DNA of 64,000 nucleotides, from the NCBI GenBank assembly GCA_037349315.1, contig JBAIAC010000004.1, positions 26,353,001 through 26,417,000 of the forward strand. Reading direction: 5' to 3'. The stretch comes from Chelydra serpentina. Taxonomy: Eukaryota > Chordata > Testudines > Chelydridae. Below are positions 1 to 11,999 of this stretch, in pieces. Position 1 is the first letter of the stretch; every line of letters begins with the position of its first letter. The translations under genes and the position numbers were made by a program. The notes under the pieces were generated by a model. The model did no database searches. It saw only the letters and a program-made list of their open reading frames with translations, and was not told the DNA's origin.

Positions 1-274
1 TAAAACTAATACAATGAGGTAATCAATGTTAACTAATGAAATAGACTCCACCCCAAATTAAGAAAATAAGAAACAACACCAATACCGCAGCATCTCAAGA
101 CAAAAACTTGAAAAACAAATTGGCTGCACACCATGCCAGAAAGGTCAGTTGACTCAAGACAATACAGAAATAAATTTCAGAAGCCTCCACTGAAAATGTT
201 GTGCCCACTGCCAAACTCCTGATGTGATACCTAGATGTTCTGTGGTAGAGTTGAGTAAAAGCAATGGATTCGTA

Positions 275-569
275 GGGTATGTCTGGTCTGCAAAGTTGTC
301 GACAAAACTTTTGTCTTTCATGAGTACTTAAAAAAGCCCCCTCGCGAAAGACAAAAGTTTTGCTGACGCAAGTGGCAGTGTGAATGCGGTTTTGTCGAGA
401 GGAGTGCTCTCCTGCCAACAAAGCTAGCACCGCTTGTGGGCCTGGAAGTATTTTGTCGGCAAAACTGCCAACAAAGTACCGACAAAGAGCATTTATACAT
501 GCTGACTTTGGCGACAAGGCTCTGTCGACATAGCCTTGTCGCTAAAAGCTGCGTGGTGTAGACAAGCCC
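275..569. mobile_element. Non-autonomous TIR element, Harbinger-like MITE (diverged)
   Basis: The left end reads GGGTATGTCTGGTCT and the right end, reverse complemented, GGGCTTGTCTACACC. The 295-bp length equals that of the MITEs at 31263 and 47643, whose ends have the same GGGC..GTCTACAC pattern. The interior is rich in short palindromes such as GTCGACAAAACTTTTGTC. It has no coding capacity. The flanking trinucleotides (GTA, TTG) do not form a clear duplication, so superfamily assignment rests on end similarity. Confidence 0.55.
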
Positions 570-822
570 TTGGTCACATGAGACCTCACAACAACATCTG
601 CTGTTAAATCCCTGCTGGGAAGTCAGGGGCAGGGGGCACTATTTCATGTGGGAATTGTGGGTGGTGCAGGTCAGCAAATTAGTGAGGTTCTACTGGGTAG
701 TGAAAAGATGCAGCTGCTAAGGTCCCTGGTGCACCTTGGGTACAGTATACTCGCACTGACTGAAGACAGCTGGGAGGAGAGCATAATACTGGTTACAATC
801 AAAGAGTGTTGTCAGTGTAATC

Positions 823-1115
823 CAGAGGTCCCCAAATCGTGTGGCACACCCCCCCCCCGAGGGGGGCACGGAGGAACATTCAGGGAGTGCAGCTGGGGCC
901 CAGGCCAGCTCCCGCGGGGGGTGGGGGAAGGAGGGAGTGCCACCCAGTTCTCCTCCTGGCCCCAGTGCTGGCCCTGGCTGCCGGCCCTGCGCCTGGCCGA
1001 GGCTCCGCTCCCAGATGTGGCACCAGCCTTGGCCCCTTTACCCCTGTCCCCGTCCTCCCCTCCCAGAGCTGCAGCTCGGGGTGGGAGGCACGAGGTAAAC
1101 GCTTGGGGACCACTG
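823..1115. mobile_element. hAT-type MITE with 8-bp target duplication
   Basis: The element begins CAGAGGTCCCCAAA and ends TTGGGGACCACTG, an inverted repeat typical of hAT elements. It is flanked by gtgtaatc (815-822) and gtgcaatc (1116-1123), an 8-bp duplication with one mismatch. The 293-bp interior is very GC-rich. It explains the long spurious open frames seen on both strands here. Confidence 0.8.
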
Positions 1116-2829
1116 GTGCAATCATTCATTTTAGGCTCTTTTTGGACAATATTTGGATGGCTAAGGGTGGTTCAGACAGTGCTGCCGTGTCCCCAGCCGT
1201 CCTAGCATTATCAGAGACCCGTTGGAAGGCTAGCGTGTTGTTTACTAACCACGCTACATTCCCATGTAAACTGGACAAATGGCCTGGTGCTGAATGAGCC
1301 CCCAGGGAACTGGGATGCTCCCCCTCCCCCCACACGTTTATCTCAGCCCTGGCTGGGATACACAGATTAATACATTTTAAGGCCCATAGAGTACCCTGAT
1401 GATGATTTAATCTGACCTCCTACAATAACACAGGCCATAGATTTTTGCTCAGTGATTCCTGCATTGAGCCCAATAACTAGTGATCGAATTATTAGAGCTT
1501 CTTCTTTAGAAAACATCACAGTTTACTCTCCTCCCATTTAACACAAAACCTTCATCCCTCTTCTCTTCCCTACCCCATATTGGAATCTCCCTCCCTACCC
1601 CCCACCATCAGTTAGCATGGCAGAACAGTTTGGGGGTCAAGGGTGTGGGATCGGGGAGCATGCAATCTTGGGTAGTATAGCTGATATTCTATTCAGGTTT
1701 TTATACCATGCCCATCACCATGGTATCTGAACTTGGGTGGGCCCAGATTTGTTTGAACTGGCCCTGAGAATGGTAGTTTCTTATTTTTTCATTTCAAAGT
1801 GAGCAAGAGAGAGAGAAATGTATTATATAGTTATAAACCTTACAGACTGTGGGTGGCCCTTTCGTACTAAGAATTCCAGCTTTAATTTAATTCCATATTT
1901 GTTAAGGGAGGATAGATCATTAAGATGATGAAAGGAAAGGAATATGGCTTACTCATACAAGTGACAGAATGTTTCCATGTTTGACTGAGCAAGCTTTACC
2001 TGGTATGTTAAACTAAGGAGCAATTAAAAATGCTATTAAAACAACGTACAGCCAGCTGTATTTTATACATATGCATGCTAAGAGTTGTATTTTCACTTCT
2101 AACTCTATGCTGGTAGCAAGCTTTGAATTACCAGCTTTTACTTTTCACTTTGTATCTAACAGTGTCTGTTATGGATCAAGGACAGAACTACAACAGAGGT
2201 GACTTTTCTGAGATGCTTTCTGCCTATTGGACTGTGTCAGGGTGGGGAAGGCACTGGTTTTTGTTTTCTCAGTATTGATGTGCTTCATCTTTCTTCCCGC
2301 TTCCGGATTATATTATGTCCAAATTCTGCATGCATGGGAATTTTGCCATCCAGTGTTTACTTCAGGGGCCATCCATACTTTGCAACCTCTCAGCCGTTCA
2401 CTTTGTGTGTCCTGCATATTTTCTTTCCTGAAACAAATTGTTTGGGGGTGACAGACGTGCGATTTTGAGCATGCTGGATTTTTTTTTAATCCCTCGTGAA
2501 AAATATTAATTCACAGATTTCTAGCATTTTGGTTTCTTAGACTCATAATTTCTAATATGCTTACTTGCATCCTTCAATGTGAAATGCTTTCAGATGGTCA
2601 TGTTTTCTTTCTTTTAATCTTTGTTTTGGCATCGTGGTGTAAAGTTGTTTCCCCCACCTCTGGGGAGAGCATGGCTGACCAGTTTTAGCAGGCTATGGAG
2701 CATGCTGATTATATTTGCATCTGTGGCTGAAATTTGCTGTGAATATTTGCTCTGTAGCACGAGATGCATGGAATAGGTTTTGTTCTTATTAGTTACTCTC
2801 CATCCTAAAGAGTTTGTTCCCCTTTACAG

Positions 2830-3449
2830 CTTATCATTGGGACACCTCTGACTGGATGCCAAGCGCTCGTTTGTCTGACATTGAGGAAGTGCCCAATTAT
2901 GAAACAGCAGATGGAGGCTCGGGGCATCATGGAAGTAACAGGGAGCTGGAAACTGATTACTACCTTGGTGGCTATGACATTGACAGCGACTATCCTCCTC
3001 CTCACGAAGAGGAGTTTTTAAGTCAGGACCAGTTACCGCCACCTCTCCCAGAGGATTATCCAGACCAATATGAAACCCTTCCGCCATCACAGCCAGTCTC
3101 AATGGCTAGCACACTCAGCCCAGATTGCAGACGGCGGCCACAGTTCCACCCTAGCCAATACCTCCCTCCTCATCAGTTCCCCAACGAGATGGATGCTTCT
3201 GGGTCTCAGACTGTGAATGAATTTAGTACTTTTGCTGTTGTCCCAGGCCAGAGCGTGGAAAACGTTAGTGCAGGTAAGATGCCCTTATCCTTACACAACT
3301 CTCTGGATGCCTCCTCATCTGACATCTCAGCCAGCTGCGGCTTTGACGATTCTGAAGTAGCCATGAGTGACTTTGAAAGTGTGGAGGAGCTCATCCTAGA
3401 TAACGTTCACATTCCATTTGTGGAGACCCAGCATCAGACACAAGTGTAA
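2830..3449 (+). CDS. FAT3: FAT3 terminal coding exon (C-terminal cytoplasmic tail of atypical cadherin FAT3)
   Basis: This exon encodes a split codon plus 205 residues of an intracellular tail and stops at TAA 3447-3449. The translation contains [32 protein letters not shown], an acidic-proline stretch ([14 protein letters not shown]) and ends ETQHQTQV. I recognise these as FAT3 rather than FAT1, FAT2 or FAT4. FAT3 is a giant single-pass protocadherin of the plasma membrane; its tail signals to actin regulators and helps shape neurons such as retinal amacrine cells (known for the family). The exon follows an acceptor AG at 2828-2829, so the upstream intron is phase 1. The terminal TQV fits a class I PDZ ligand (inference). 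There are no transmembrane or cadherin repeats here; those lie upstream of the window. The frame is intact, unlike every other long frame in the window except the CR1 open frames. Confidence 0.93.
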
Positions 3450-5142
3450 AAGAGACTTTTTTTTTTTTTGGTGGTCATTTGGTCCAATTAACAGTATAAA
3501 TACTGAGAAGACATTTTGGTAAAGAGATATCTATGTATATTGGGCAAGGCAGAAATCCAGTATAACCTATTAACTTGTTCAAAAATGATACTGTATGTGC
3601 AGACACAAAGAGACCAGTTATGTTAAGCTGTATGCCACAAAATTGTTACAGACAATCTGGAGAGTATGTACCATCTATTTATTACCAAGAGTACACTCGC
3701 AGAGTTTCTGGGGGACGCGGGAAACAATTTCACCTTTTAAGTTCCCTTTCTTCACCTGCTATTTTATTTGGTATTGTATTATTAAAAGTGTTACAATCTC
3801 TCCTTGTAGTATTAACGAACGGGAGGATGATTCCAAGAGGCACTGTTGCATGAAATTTTAGGTCAGATAAAGAGCGAAATAATTTGATCATATGTAAAAC
3901 AATTCCATTGGTTTTATTAAAAAAGCATTTAAAAGTCAACTTATTGACATGGATATGTGTCCATAAATAACTATTTATTTATAATTTTGTTTATATATCA
4001 CATCTAATTCTACCTTGTGTGCATAGAGTAAGACAAATATATACATTAGATATTGTTCACCAAACTAGACTAGGTTGGTTGCCATTATTCAAACTTACTT
4101 TCAGATGTTTGTGTATACATTGAATTATGAGACTTTGCAAATATTGTGACATTTAAACCCTTGTGAGTTTGACTCACTAATGGCCAAATTCTGCCCTTAG
4201 ATACATGTGTATAACTCCCAGTGACTAGTGTACAGAATGTTAACGCGTATCTGAGAACAGAACTGAACCTGAACTATCGCATTTTACTGCTTTTATTTTG
4301 GGCTTCCTTGCAGCTGTTTAACAGCAGTCTTAATGCTGTCATATTCCAGTTAAATTCGTTTTTATTAATTTGCATATGCATTCTGCTGTAGTCTTAAATT
4401 GCTAGATCAACTGCTGTTGAAAAATGTCCTGCCCTTGAGTTTGTGGAACAAATCCTCCACTGGTGTAGACTGGTGTAGTCAATAGAGGTATGTTTATTTA
4501 CATCGACATCAGCTGAGTACCTGGCCCTGTATTCCCTCAGAACTCCCAAATAGTATTCACAGAGTTAAAAGCACTTTTGTACAATACTGTAAAATGCAAA
4601 AACAACACATCAGGTTAATTTTGGCATTTCACGTTAATCATCCAGAGCAGGTTAAATGCAATATGGAAATCTGTTTTTTTCCCACTCAACGGCAGTAAAA
4701 ATATATGCGCGCCCTTTACTCAATGCTGTGAAAATATGTTTACTACAGTTACGAGTAGTTCTACAGCATTTATACATCTCTGTGGCTATACGCTGTGTAT
4801 TGCATAGGAGGACGTCTTCACTTTGCATTAATGTTTTATTATCCACATCCCTCCCTGGCAGAACTTAGTCATTCTGAAAGTTTGTTGAATAGGTAGAAGT
4901 TATTGATGAATGGATGCTCTAACAGGTTTTTCATGCTGCTGCCTTATCCTGTTTCTTGTCAAATAAGTTAACTGGATCGTTTTTAGGAAGAGAGATTCTT
5001 GACTAAACTGAATTTTACCCATTCGGTTGTCATAAGTCACTTATTTCTTATCATACAGCTGGTGATTATTCACAAGTTGCCCCAAAAGAAAATAAGTTAT
5101 TGAGAATGTTACTTAAATAGTTGTGTAGCTTGTGACACTTTT

Positions 5143-5306
5143 AATAAAACATGGTCTCTAAAATTTGCAGTGTAAACCTGATATTTCAGAGCTTCCCTCC
5201 AGTATATCATATATCAGTAGAAGATTGGTTTTACTTTGGATCATGCAACAATTCTTCATTAGAAAACTATCCAGTTACAGTATGTAGAAGTACATAAATA
5301 AATAAA
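5143..5306 (+). promoter_or_regulatory. Candidate polyadenylation signals (AATAAA cluster)
   Basis: AATAAA occurs at 5143-5148, and overlapping copies lie at 5297-5302 and 5301-5306. They are the first canonical hexamers I find downstream of the FAT3 stop, about 1.7-1.9 kb away. A further one lies at 10416-10421. In AT-rich DNA the motif is common by chance, so these are candidates only. Confidence 0.3.
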
Positions 5307-6227
5307 GTGGACTTTAGGCAAGAGAATGTACTGCACATACAAGTATTATGAAGTACTTGCCTGCATTATAGTTCCTGTTCATTGAATTTATGAATGTCAC
5401 TTGGTCTCCTCAAAGTAGACATACTTCTGTAAGAGTGATATGTTCTAAATGTGTTCATGGTACATTTTGATCCCCTTTCCCTCCCACTCTCCCACCATTT
5501 TAAAGAAAAATAGGGATTTCAACTATATCATGATTGCAAGGAAAATGAGGGATTTCCCTACAAACCATGGAATAGTTTGGCTAAGGCCAAAGCACAGATT
5601 CAGTTATGCAGCATGACCATGCCCTGCTCATAAAGTTTACATTACAGAGAAGTGGTTGCAAGGAATAGATTAGTATTACTTCAAGGATAGGAATAGTTGA
5701 GTTTTTAAAAAATTAAAAAGCTGCAATTTTAGCTATTGTGCAATAGTTTTAATGCTGATATGAATTTCTATGAATTTAATACTCTTTTAGCACATGGCTG
5801 TGACGTACATGGGGTTTGCTTCAAGTCAACTCTTATGTACTACATTTTGAACTATTATGCAATGAACTCTCTTTTTGCCCCCAACTAGTTATTAAATATA
5901 CTCACCATCTTCATCTGTAGAAAACATCTTTGGGTAATAGATCCCTGAGACACCGGTATCCAAGTTATTTTCCTTATAGGGACATATCAAAAGTGTCACA
6001 AAGGGAAACACAATTGGTAACATAGCAACTGCCATACCAGAAAAGACCAGTGGTTCTAACTAAGCTTGTTGCCTCAGTAATATCTTGTGAGCAGTGAGTT
6101 TCACTGGTAAAATACACGTAGCTTCAGTATTTACTTCCTTTTCGGTCTTTTAAATTTTGTTGCCATTTCATTGAATCAAGCGCCAGTTTGTTAATGTGCT
6201 ATGGGGAAGGGGTTATGGGAGCACCTG

Positions 6228-6515
6228 ATTAACCTTCTCCATACCATTCATGATTTTATATACCTCAATATCTCCTCCTCTCCAAACTAAATAGGCCTGT
6301 ATTCAGTCTTTCCTCAGACAGAAACCCCTCAATGCCTATCCCCACTTTTGTTGCCTTTCTGGTTCTCTTCTAGTGCTTTTCAATGACCAAACTTGAATGC
6401 AGATCTCAAGGTAAAAATCTTCCCAAACATTACAGCATGCAATAACATTCTCAGTTACTTTCTGTCTCCTTGTTAATACAACTCAGCATCTTATTTGCTT
6501 TTTTAATTAATGGTG
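6228..6515 (-). mobile_element. Old L3/CR1-like LINE fragment
   Basis: Read on the plus strand, it matches the reverse complement of the CR1/L3 3' region: 'catgattttatatacctc', then 'tttgttgcctttctgg', then a stretch ending near 'cagcatcttatttgc'. These phrases recur in the younger CR1 copies of the window (for example 56240-56370 and 17340-17360). Divergence is high and no frame survives. Confidence 0.6.
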
Positions 6516-6991
6516 TGCTTTGATTAACCCTGATTTTCTCACCTGGGAGGTGAAAATATGAACCAAATGAGCAGGTAGTTTACACTGCTCCATCCGATGT
6601 ATATTACTCTGTCAAATGACGGGTTTTTTTTCTGTTGCTGTCTTCTCAGCTGCCTAATTAGGCCTTTCCTCAAAATCCCTGCTAGTCTTGACTAACTGTC
6701 ATTGTGCCTGTACAGTGTCACAATTCACATTCCTGTAGATGGCTCCACTACTTGATATTTCCCTTCAGATTCTTCTGTAAAGAATGTTCACAGAATAACT
6801 ACAATATCAACGGATGATATTCCACGGCAAAACCACAGTCCTCTGTAGTAAATACACGTTTTGGTTTTTATTTAAAAAAAAAAAAAAAAAAAGCAGCAAC
6901 TGCTCAGAAAATAAATTCATATCTTTATCAGAATTTCTTAGACTTCCAGGATGCTTGCGGGTCTTGATGCATATTTTCTATTTTTGACAAA

Positions 6992-7105
6992 GGGTCAGAT
7001 TCTCATTTACACCAATGCCCCTTTAAGGGCCTTAAAGTGGGTGTCAATGCCATTTGCACTGCCAAGACCCTCTAAAGTGGCCTTAGCGTAAAGGAGAATC
7101 TGGCA
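6992..7105. repeat. Short palindromic element with 17-19 bp inverted ends
   Basis: The left end GGGTCAGATTCTCATTTAC (6992-7010) is complementary to the right end GTAAAGGAGAATCTGGC (7088-7104). The interior carries further short inverted pairs (CCCCTTTAAGGG). It looks like a miniature DNA transposon with no coding capacity. Confidence 0.55.
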
Positions 7106-9260
7106 AGGGTGGGTTGTTTTTTTTTAATTATTGTTAACATTTTGCCTCCAGTTTGAGCTTCTGAGGGGGAAAAATCTAGTACTCCTGGTCTGGCTCCTTT
7201 ACACTGGGAAAAAAGGGCCAAAGTGGTGTACAGGGACCCTAAAAGTCCCATATACAGGTGGGGAAGGATTCGCCTGGCACAAGATATGCAGGAGACAACC
7301 ATAGGGCTGCCCTGCTAAGGGTCCTTTCTCAAGGCAAGGTTTGGAAGACAGGAGCAGCCCATGGTCAAGAAGACACACAGGTGGTTTAGAGACCCCAGCT
7401 CCACCTGGGCTGCACCTCTCAGAGGCACAGCACAGAATCTCACCCTGAGCATGTTTCTTAGAGGAGTTTAACTTTGGTCCTCAACAAAAAAAATTCTAGC
7501 CTGTTATGAAGCCTTTGATACGTTCCATGACAATTGTTGTTGTGCCTCAGTACAAGTTCCAATGGAAAAGGCAGGCCTAGCAGAAAGGGTATGTATATAT
7601 TTGTGTAGCAAGTCATACTCCTGTTTGAAAATCATGCCATGATATTTTAACCCCACAACCCAGGAGTGACTCAAGGTGCGGTGGACCATTACTGTTCATT
7701 ACTGCAATGCTTTCTTTAAAAGGCTGGTGTCATTCATAATTAAGGAAAATAGTTATTTTAAACCAATAGAGGAAATGCATCTTTGTTAGATCAATATTAC
7801 CATTTTAGCCTTTTTAAAAAAATTATTACATGAGTAATTATGGAAGTTATGGAGAGAGACTTCTTTAGGTTCATGATGGTACATGCTTTATGGTATTGTT
7901 CTCTGCTTTTTTGCCAGTTTGCATCTCTGTCCTCTCAGTACACATCAGTGATACAACAAGCCCTAGAAATTAACAGTATTCGCATTATTATCCATTGCCT
8001 TTAGCCTGTAGTCTGTAAACTTGACCTATAAAATCATTCCCATTAACGGAAGGGGCATTGATATACATATAGCCACATCTTATGGGGGAGGACAGGCGGG
8101 TGGACGGGGAAAGAATAAAACAAAATTCATTTCTTTATGTAATAACAAAAAGCAATAATTACAAATACGTAGTATTACGCGAAGGCCATAACTTGTCGTT
8201 ACCAGTGTTAAGGATGGACTTGAATTGTATTATGGGAATGAGATTGGAACCCTCAGTACTGTAATTATTCTTCTGTCATATGAATACCTGAATTGCTACT
8301 ATTTAACAATTTTATGAGCCCATACTACTGCTTTTCAGGAAGTGATAAATGCATTTGGGAAATGGAAGCAGTTCTCTTTAAAGCACTGTATCAGAAAGAT
8401 TGTCTTGTAAATTTTACCTGTTGCAAGCAGGCTGGTTTGTAAAAGATGTATGTTTTGGTGTTTAAAAAGAAGTTTATAAAAATAATGTATATAATGGTTT
8501 CAAATTACCAGGCTTTTGTAGATATTTTATGCCAATCAGGTCGCTTTAAATTTTTGTTTGATATAATTAAAAGAGAGTCATCCAAGTTGGTTTAAACTTT
8601 TAAGGTAATGGCAAAAAAAAAAAAAAAGGTTTTAGATTTGAAAAAATGGTACTTTTTAATCATTTCAAATGTACTGTAACTTTCCTTTTGGTTCAGCTCT
8701 TTTCATTTAACTTTTTCTGTTTTTAAGAAGATGTTTTTTATTGACTTTTTTTAAATCAATGTGTTTTGCACAAAGACTTAGAGACATGATTTTTATGCCA
8801 TGTCAAGTAGCTGTTAAGATGCATTATTCTTCATCGACAAAAAAAACAACCTTATGCAAAGGAGAAGGTAATCACTTCGAGTGGATCTCGGCCCTCATCT
8901 GAAGATTAATTCTTCCTTCATAATTGCTGTTGGCAGTATTGTCTTGTGTTCTTTTGCTATAAAAAAGAAAAAAGTGTACAGGTTTGTAACTGCCAAAATT
9001 TGCTAAAGTTGATGGTTAAAACAAGTTTAAGTAAAAAACAAAAAAAACCCTACTTGTGTGTACTATTTATTGACGTTTTCATTACCACATATTTTGAAAA
9101 GAGGGATTCAGATGAGGCATATAAATTCTGCCAGCAATCTAGGGGAAATTCACATTGCAATGTATAGTTCTCCCTACTGTATGTTGTCATCCAGAAAGCG
9201 CTGCGCTTTTCAGATTCTTCAAATCCGCCTCCTTGTTATAGAGCAGTAACAAAGTGAGAC

Positions 9261-9329
9261 CTATTGTGCTAGGCACGGTGTACACAATTACTAAAAAAAA
9301 GTCCCTGTCTCAAAGATCTTTCAGTCTAC
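9261..9329 (+). repeat. Ancient SINE-like or retroposon fragment
   Basis: It contains CTATTGTGCTAGGCAC, a GTACAxAxA core and GTCCCTGTCTCAAAGATCTT. The same arrangement recurs in diverged form at 24911-24990 and 52999-53119. It resembles the widespread old amniote retroposon block with 'tgctaggcactgtacaaaca' and 'tccctgccccaaaga'. I cannot name the family with certainty. Confidence 0.5.
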
Positions 9330-10448
9330 TCAGAGTTTTGTGTACTGGGGTTCACCACAGCAGAATTCAAGGGATTCCTCCACCCACGAAAATCAATTAA
9401 CTCTAGACACATTTGCTCAGATCTTCTGACCCACCTGCTCCCAATGTGCTGGGAAGAAACACCAGCTCCAGGTCAGAAGGGAAACTGTTTCAGAGCCCTT
9501 CAAACACATAATCGTGTTTACATAACACAACCATATCATTTTTAAAAAATGACTCCCATACAAAACTGGAGAATGGATTTATACCACTCACTCTACCAAG
9601 TTGGAGGAGTGATGTTGTTCATATCGGTATCATATCGGTATGTTGTTCAGGACGTTATCACGTTAAAACAGTCTTTGAAACTAAACCATTGATCAGAATT
9701 CAGATACTTTTCCTTGGCCTCCTGTAAACATGAGTTTAAAGTCACACAGTGGGAAAACAAAGCAGGATGCCAAGCAAAAGCGTCTATACCCTCCAAGGGA
9801 ACAAACCTTTTTTAAACTTCAAGTCCCTCATTTGAACCGTATTAATTTCTTTTCAGTTCACATCCCCCTAGTTCAGGGAGTAGAAGGCTGCTCCTTCACT
9901 GCTTCCCCATACAGGTAGTGTAAACAGATTTGGATGCTCTAGAACTGGGCCACATGTGGGTAAGCGACTGTCAGGACTAGGAGTCAAAAATTCACCCATT
10001 GGAGGATCCATCTGCCTGCTTGGAGAGGTAGGGAGTGCAAGATCTGTGGGGAGACTCTGGCAAACATCATTTTCAGGCAAAACAAATTACTTTCAACCCA
10101 GTTTAGAAGTGCTAATACAGGGAGTGCTTTTTAAAAATCACTCTTTAATTAAAACTATTCCCCCTTCCATGGCAAACAGTTCAGTGATTGTCCCCCGTTT
10201 TCTGGCATCAGCTCCTGGTTCTGTGTTCCCATGATGCTCTCAGAATGGGTGCCTTAGGACTTGGTAGCAATTTTATTCAAAACTACTAAGGGATGTGGGA
10301 CAATAAAACTATCGTTATAAGTATGAGTAATGAGATGAGGTTGAAGGGGAATTCTTTATTTTGTGCCAACAAGCAGCATGTATGGTGATAAGCAGTGTTT
10401 CCAATATATAGAAATAATAAAGCATTGAAAAAATGAATCGGTACCGAG

Positions 10449-10517
10449 GATGAAATGCTGGCTTCATTGAAGTCAGTGGGAGTTTGCTATTGACTTCAAT
10501 GGTGCTAGGTTTTCACC
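10449..10517. repeat. ~70-bp near-perfect palindromic mini-element, copy 1
   Basis: The left half GATGAAATGCTGGCTTCATT is answered on the right by the complementary AATGGTGCTAGGTTTTCACC, with a short loop near 'gagtttgc'. Related copies lie at 11777-11838 and 15762-15832. The compact palindrome and its recurrence suggest a tiny MITE. Confidence 0.6.
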
Positions 10518-11776
10518 TGGAAACTTTTCTTCTATATTCACAGTGGGACGTCCAGTGTAAAACAAAAGCTGCATTTGCAAAACACAATGGAAATGTTTCG
10601 GCAAAAGAAGCCATCTATCTAACAAGGCACTTCTGCCCCCCATGGCTGTAGTATCTGAGCATCCCACGGATAGAGACTGCACAGTCCTCTGTGTGGATCA
10701 AACGGTAGTGAAGAGATAGAGGCTTCAGGGTCATTACACTTAAATGAGTGTCGCAATTTTCAAATTGAAGACTTGCCACTCTTGGTAGTATCTTTTCCTG
10801 TTTCTCTCCCCCTCTCCCTCCCAGTTAAAAATAAATCATCACTGTAACTAGGACTCTCTCTGCAGTGTGGGAATAGTCATTTACAAACCCCCTGCCTGCT
10901 CTCTGCCAGTAGTTAGATGCTGCAATGAAGAGAGACTTCCGAGCCCCAATTCCTCACTTGTAACTAAAGGCTATGAACCGCAGGGAGTGGAATCCATGGG
11001 CCAGGAAGAGAGGACAGAACAGTCTAACAGCAGGTGGAGGAAACAGCTTCAGTTATGACTTGTTTCTACATAAATTTAGCTCTCACTGGTGGTATTTTCT
11101 CCCTTGACATGACAAGGCCTCTCTCTCTGGCTTTCTGTTTCCCTGACGACACTTCTTGCTCCACACCTGCCAATATCAGCTTCTTCAGTTTGCCTGAAAG
11201 AATTTGATACTGGATTTTCGTTTCCAATATTTTAGGGCTTGCTTCTGCTCTCCTTTACACCAGTGTAAATTAGGAGTGACTCCACTCAAAACAATGGAGG
11301 GAACCGCTGTAAAGCCAGTGGCAGGTGAGAATATGGCGCTGGGTTCTCCGGCAAGCAGAGAATTCTGTTGAGCCCAAAGCAGTGCAGAATTGTGTAGAAC
11401 CAAATTCAGGTTTTCCAATCTGGTCACTAGTTGTTTGAACTCATAAGTGTCGGGAGCTTGCTTCCCTGGGCCAAATGATGCTGTAAACAGGCGTAGCAGA
11501 GAATTTGGCCCTCAGTCTCGGTGTGATGATCAATTAGCTGGGCACATTGTGGGATGCCTTGTGTATACCTCAGAAAGAAGCGAAAAAAGATGCACATTCA
11601 ACACTTGATTTTCCTTTCCAGGTCACTTTTCACAATATATTTTCTTTAAAAGAGCCTAGAGAATTCAATGCATAGATAACTATTAATACAATTACAGGGC
11701 ATCAGTGTTAGTCTCCAAAACCAGGTGTGGCGATAATAACAGGTATGTTAACTCAGCCTCATTACAAATATATAGA

Positions 11777-11838
11777 GTGAAATCCTGGCTCCATTGAAGC
11801 AAAACTCCTATTGACTTCAGTGGGGCCAAGGTTTCAAC
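11777..11838. repeat. ~70-bp palindromic mini-element, copy 2
   Basis: It begins GTGAAATCCTGGCTCCATTG and ends TGGGGCCAAGGTTTCAAC, which are nearly reverse complements. It is the same family as 10449-10517 but has lost about 8 bp beside the loop. Confidence 0.6.
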
Positions 11839-11999
11839 CATATTTTTTTTTCTGTCCCAGTTTACCTAGTTAAATATGTAGTTAAATATGTTACTACTTG
11901 TGCACTGAAATGAATACCATAAATCCTACCTCGTGCATTTGTAATTTTATTGGACACATTTAGTGCTATTGCATAGCAGCTTTACCAAGGTAATAATTA

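Larger units (their letters stand above)
1..2829 (+). other. 3' part of the last FAT3 intron
   Basis: This stretch ends in a pyrimidine-containing tract and an AG at 2828-2829, directly followed by the FAT3 terminal exon. I therefore infer that it is the end of the preceding intron; its 5' donor lies outside the window. Two small DNA transposons (275-569 and 823-1115) sit in it. Open frames within 648-1335 fall in the GC-rich hAT insertion and have no protein-like composition. I see no other exon here. Confidence 0.7.
3450..9250 (+). other. Probable FAT3 3' UTR and proximal downstream sequence
   Basis: About 5.8 kb of AT-rich sequence follows the stop codon. Recognisable repeats are sparse: an old L3/CR1 fragment near 6.2-6.5 kb, a palindromic repeat near 7.0 kb and simple A runs near 6870 and 8612. 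FAT3 transcripts are known to have long 3' UTRs, so much of this may be transcribed. The true end cannot be fixed from sequence alone. No open frame here has a credible protein. Confidence 0.5.

Noticed and set aside
648..1335. Overlapping long open frames on both strands
   Set aside because: They coincide with the GC-rich hAT insertion at 823-1115; composition is proline/glycine-rich and there is no domain.
6870..6892. A-run as the tail of a processed pseudogene or SINE
   Set aside because: No recognisable body upstream and no flanking duplication; treated as simple sequence.
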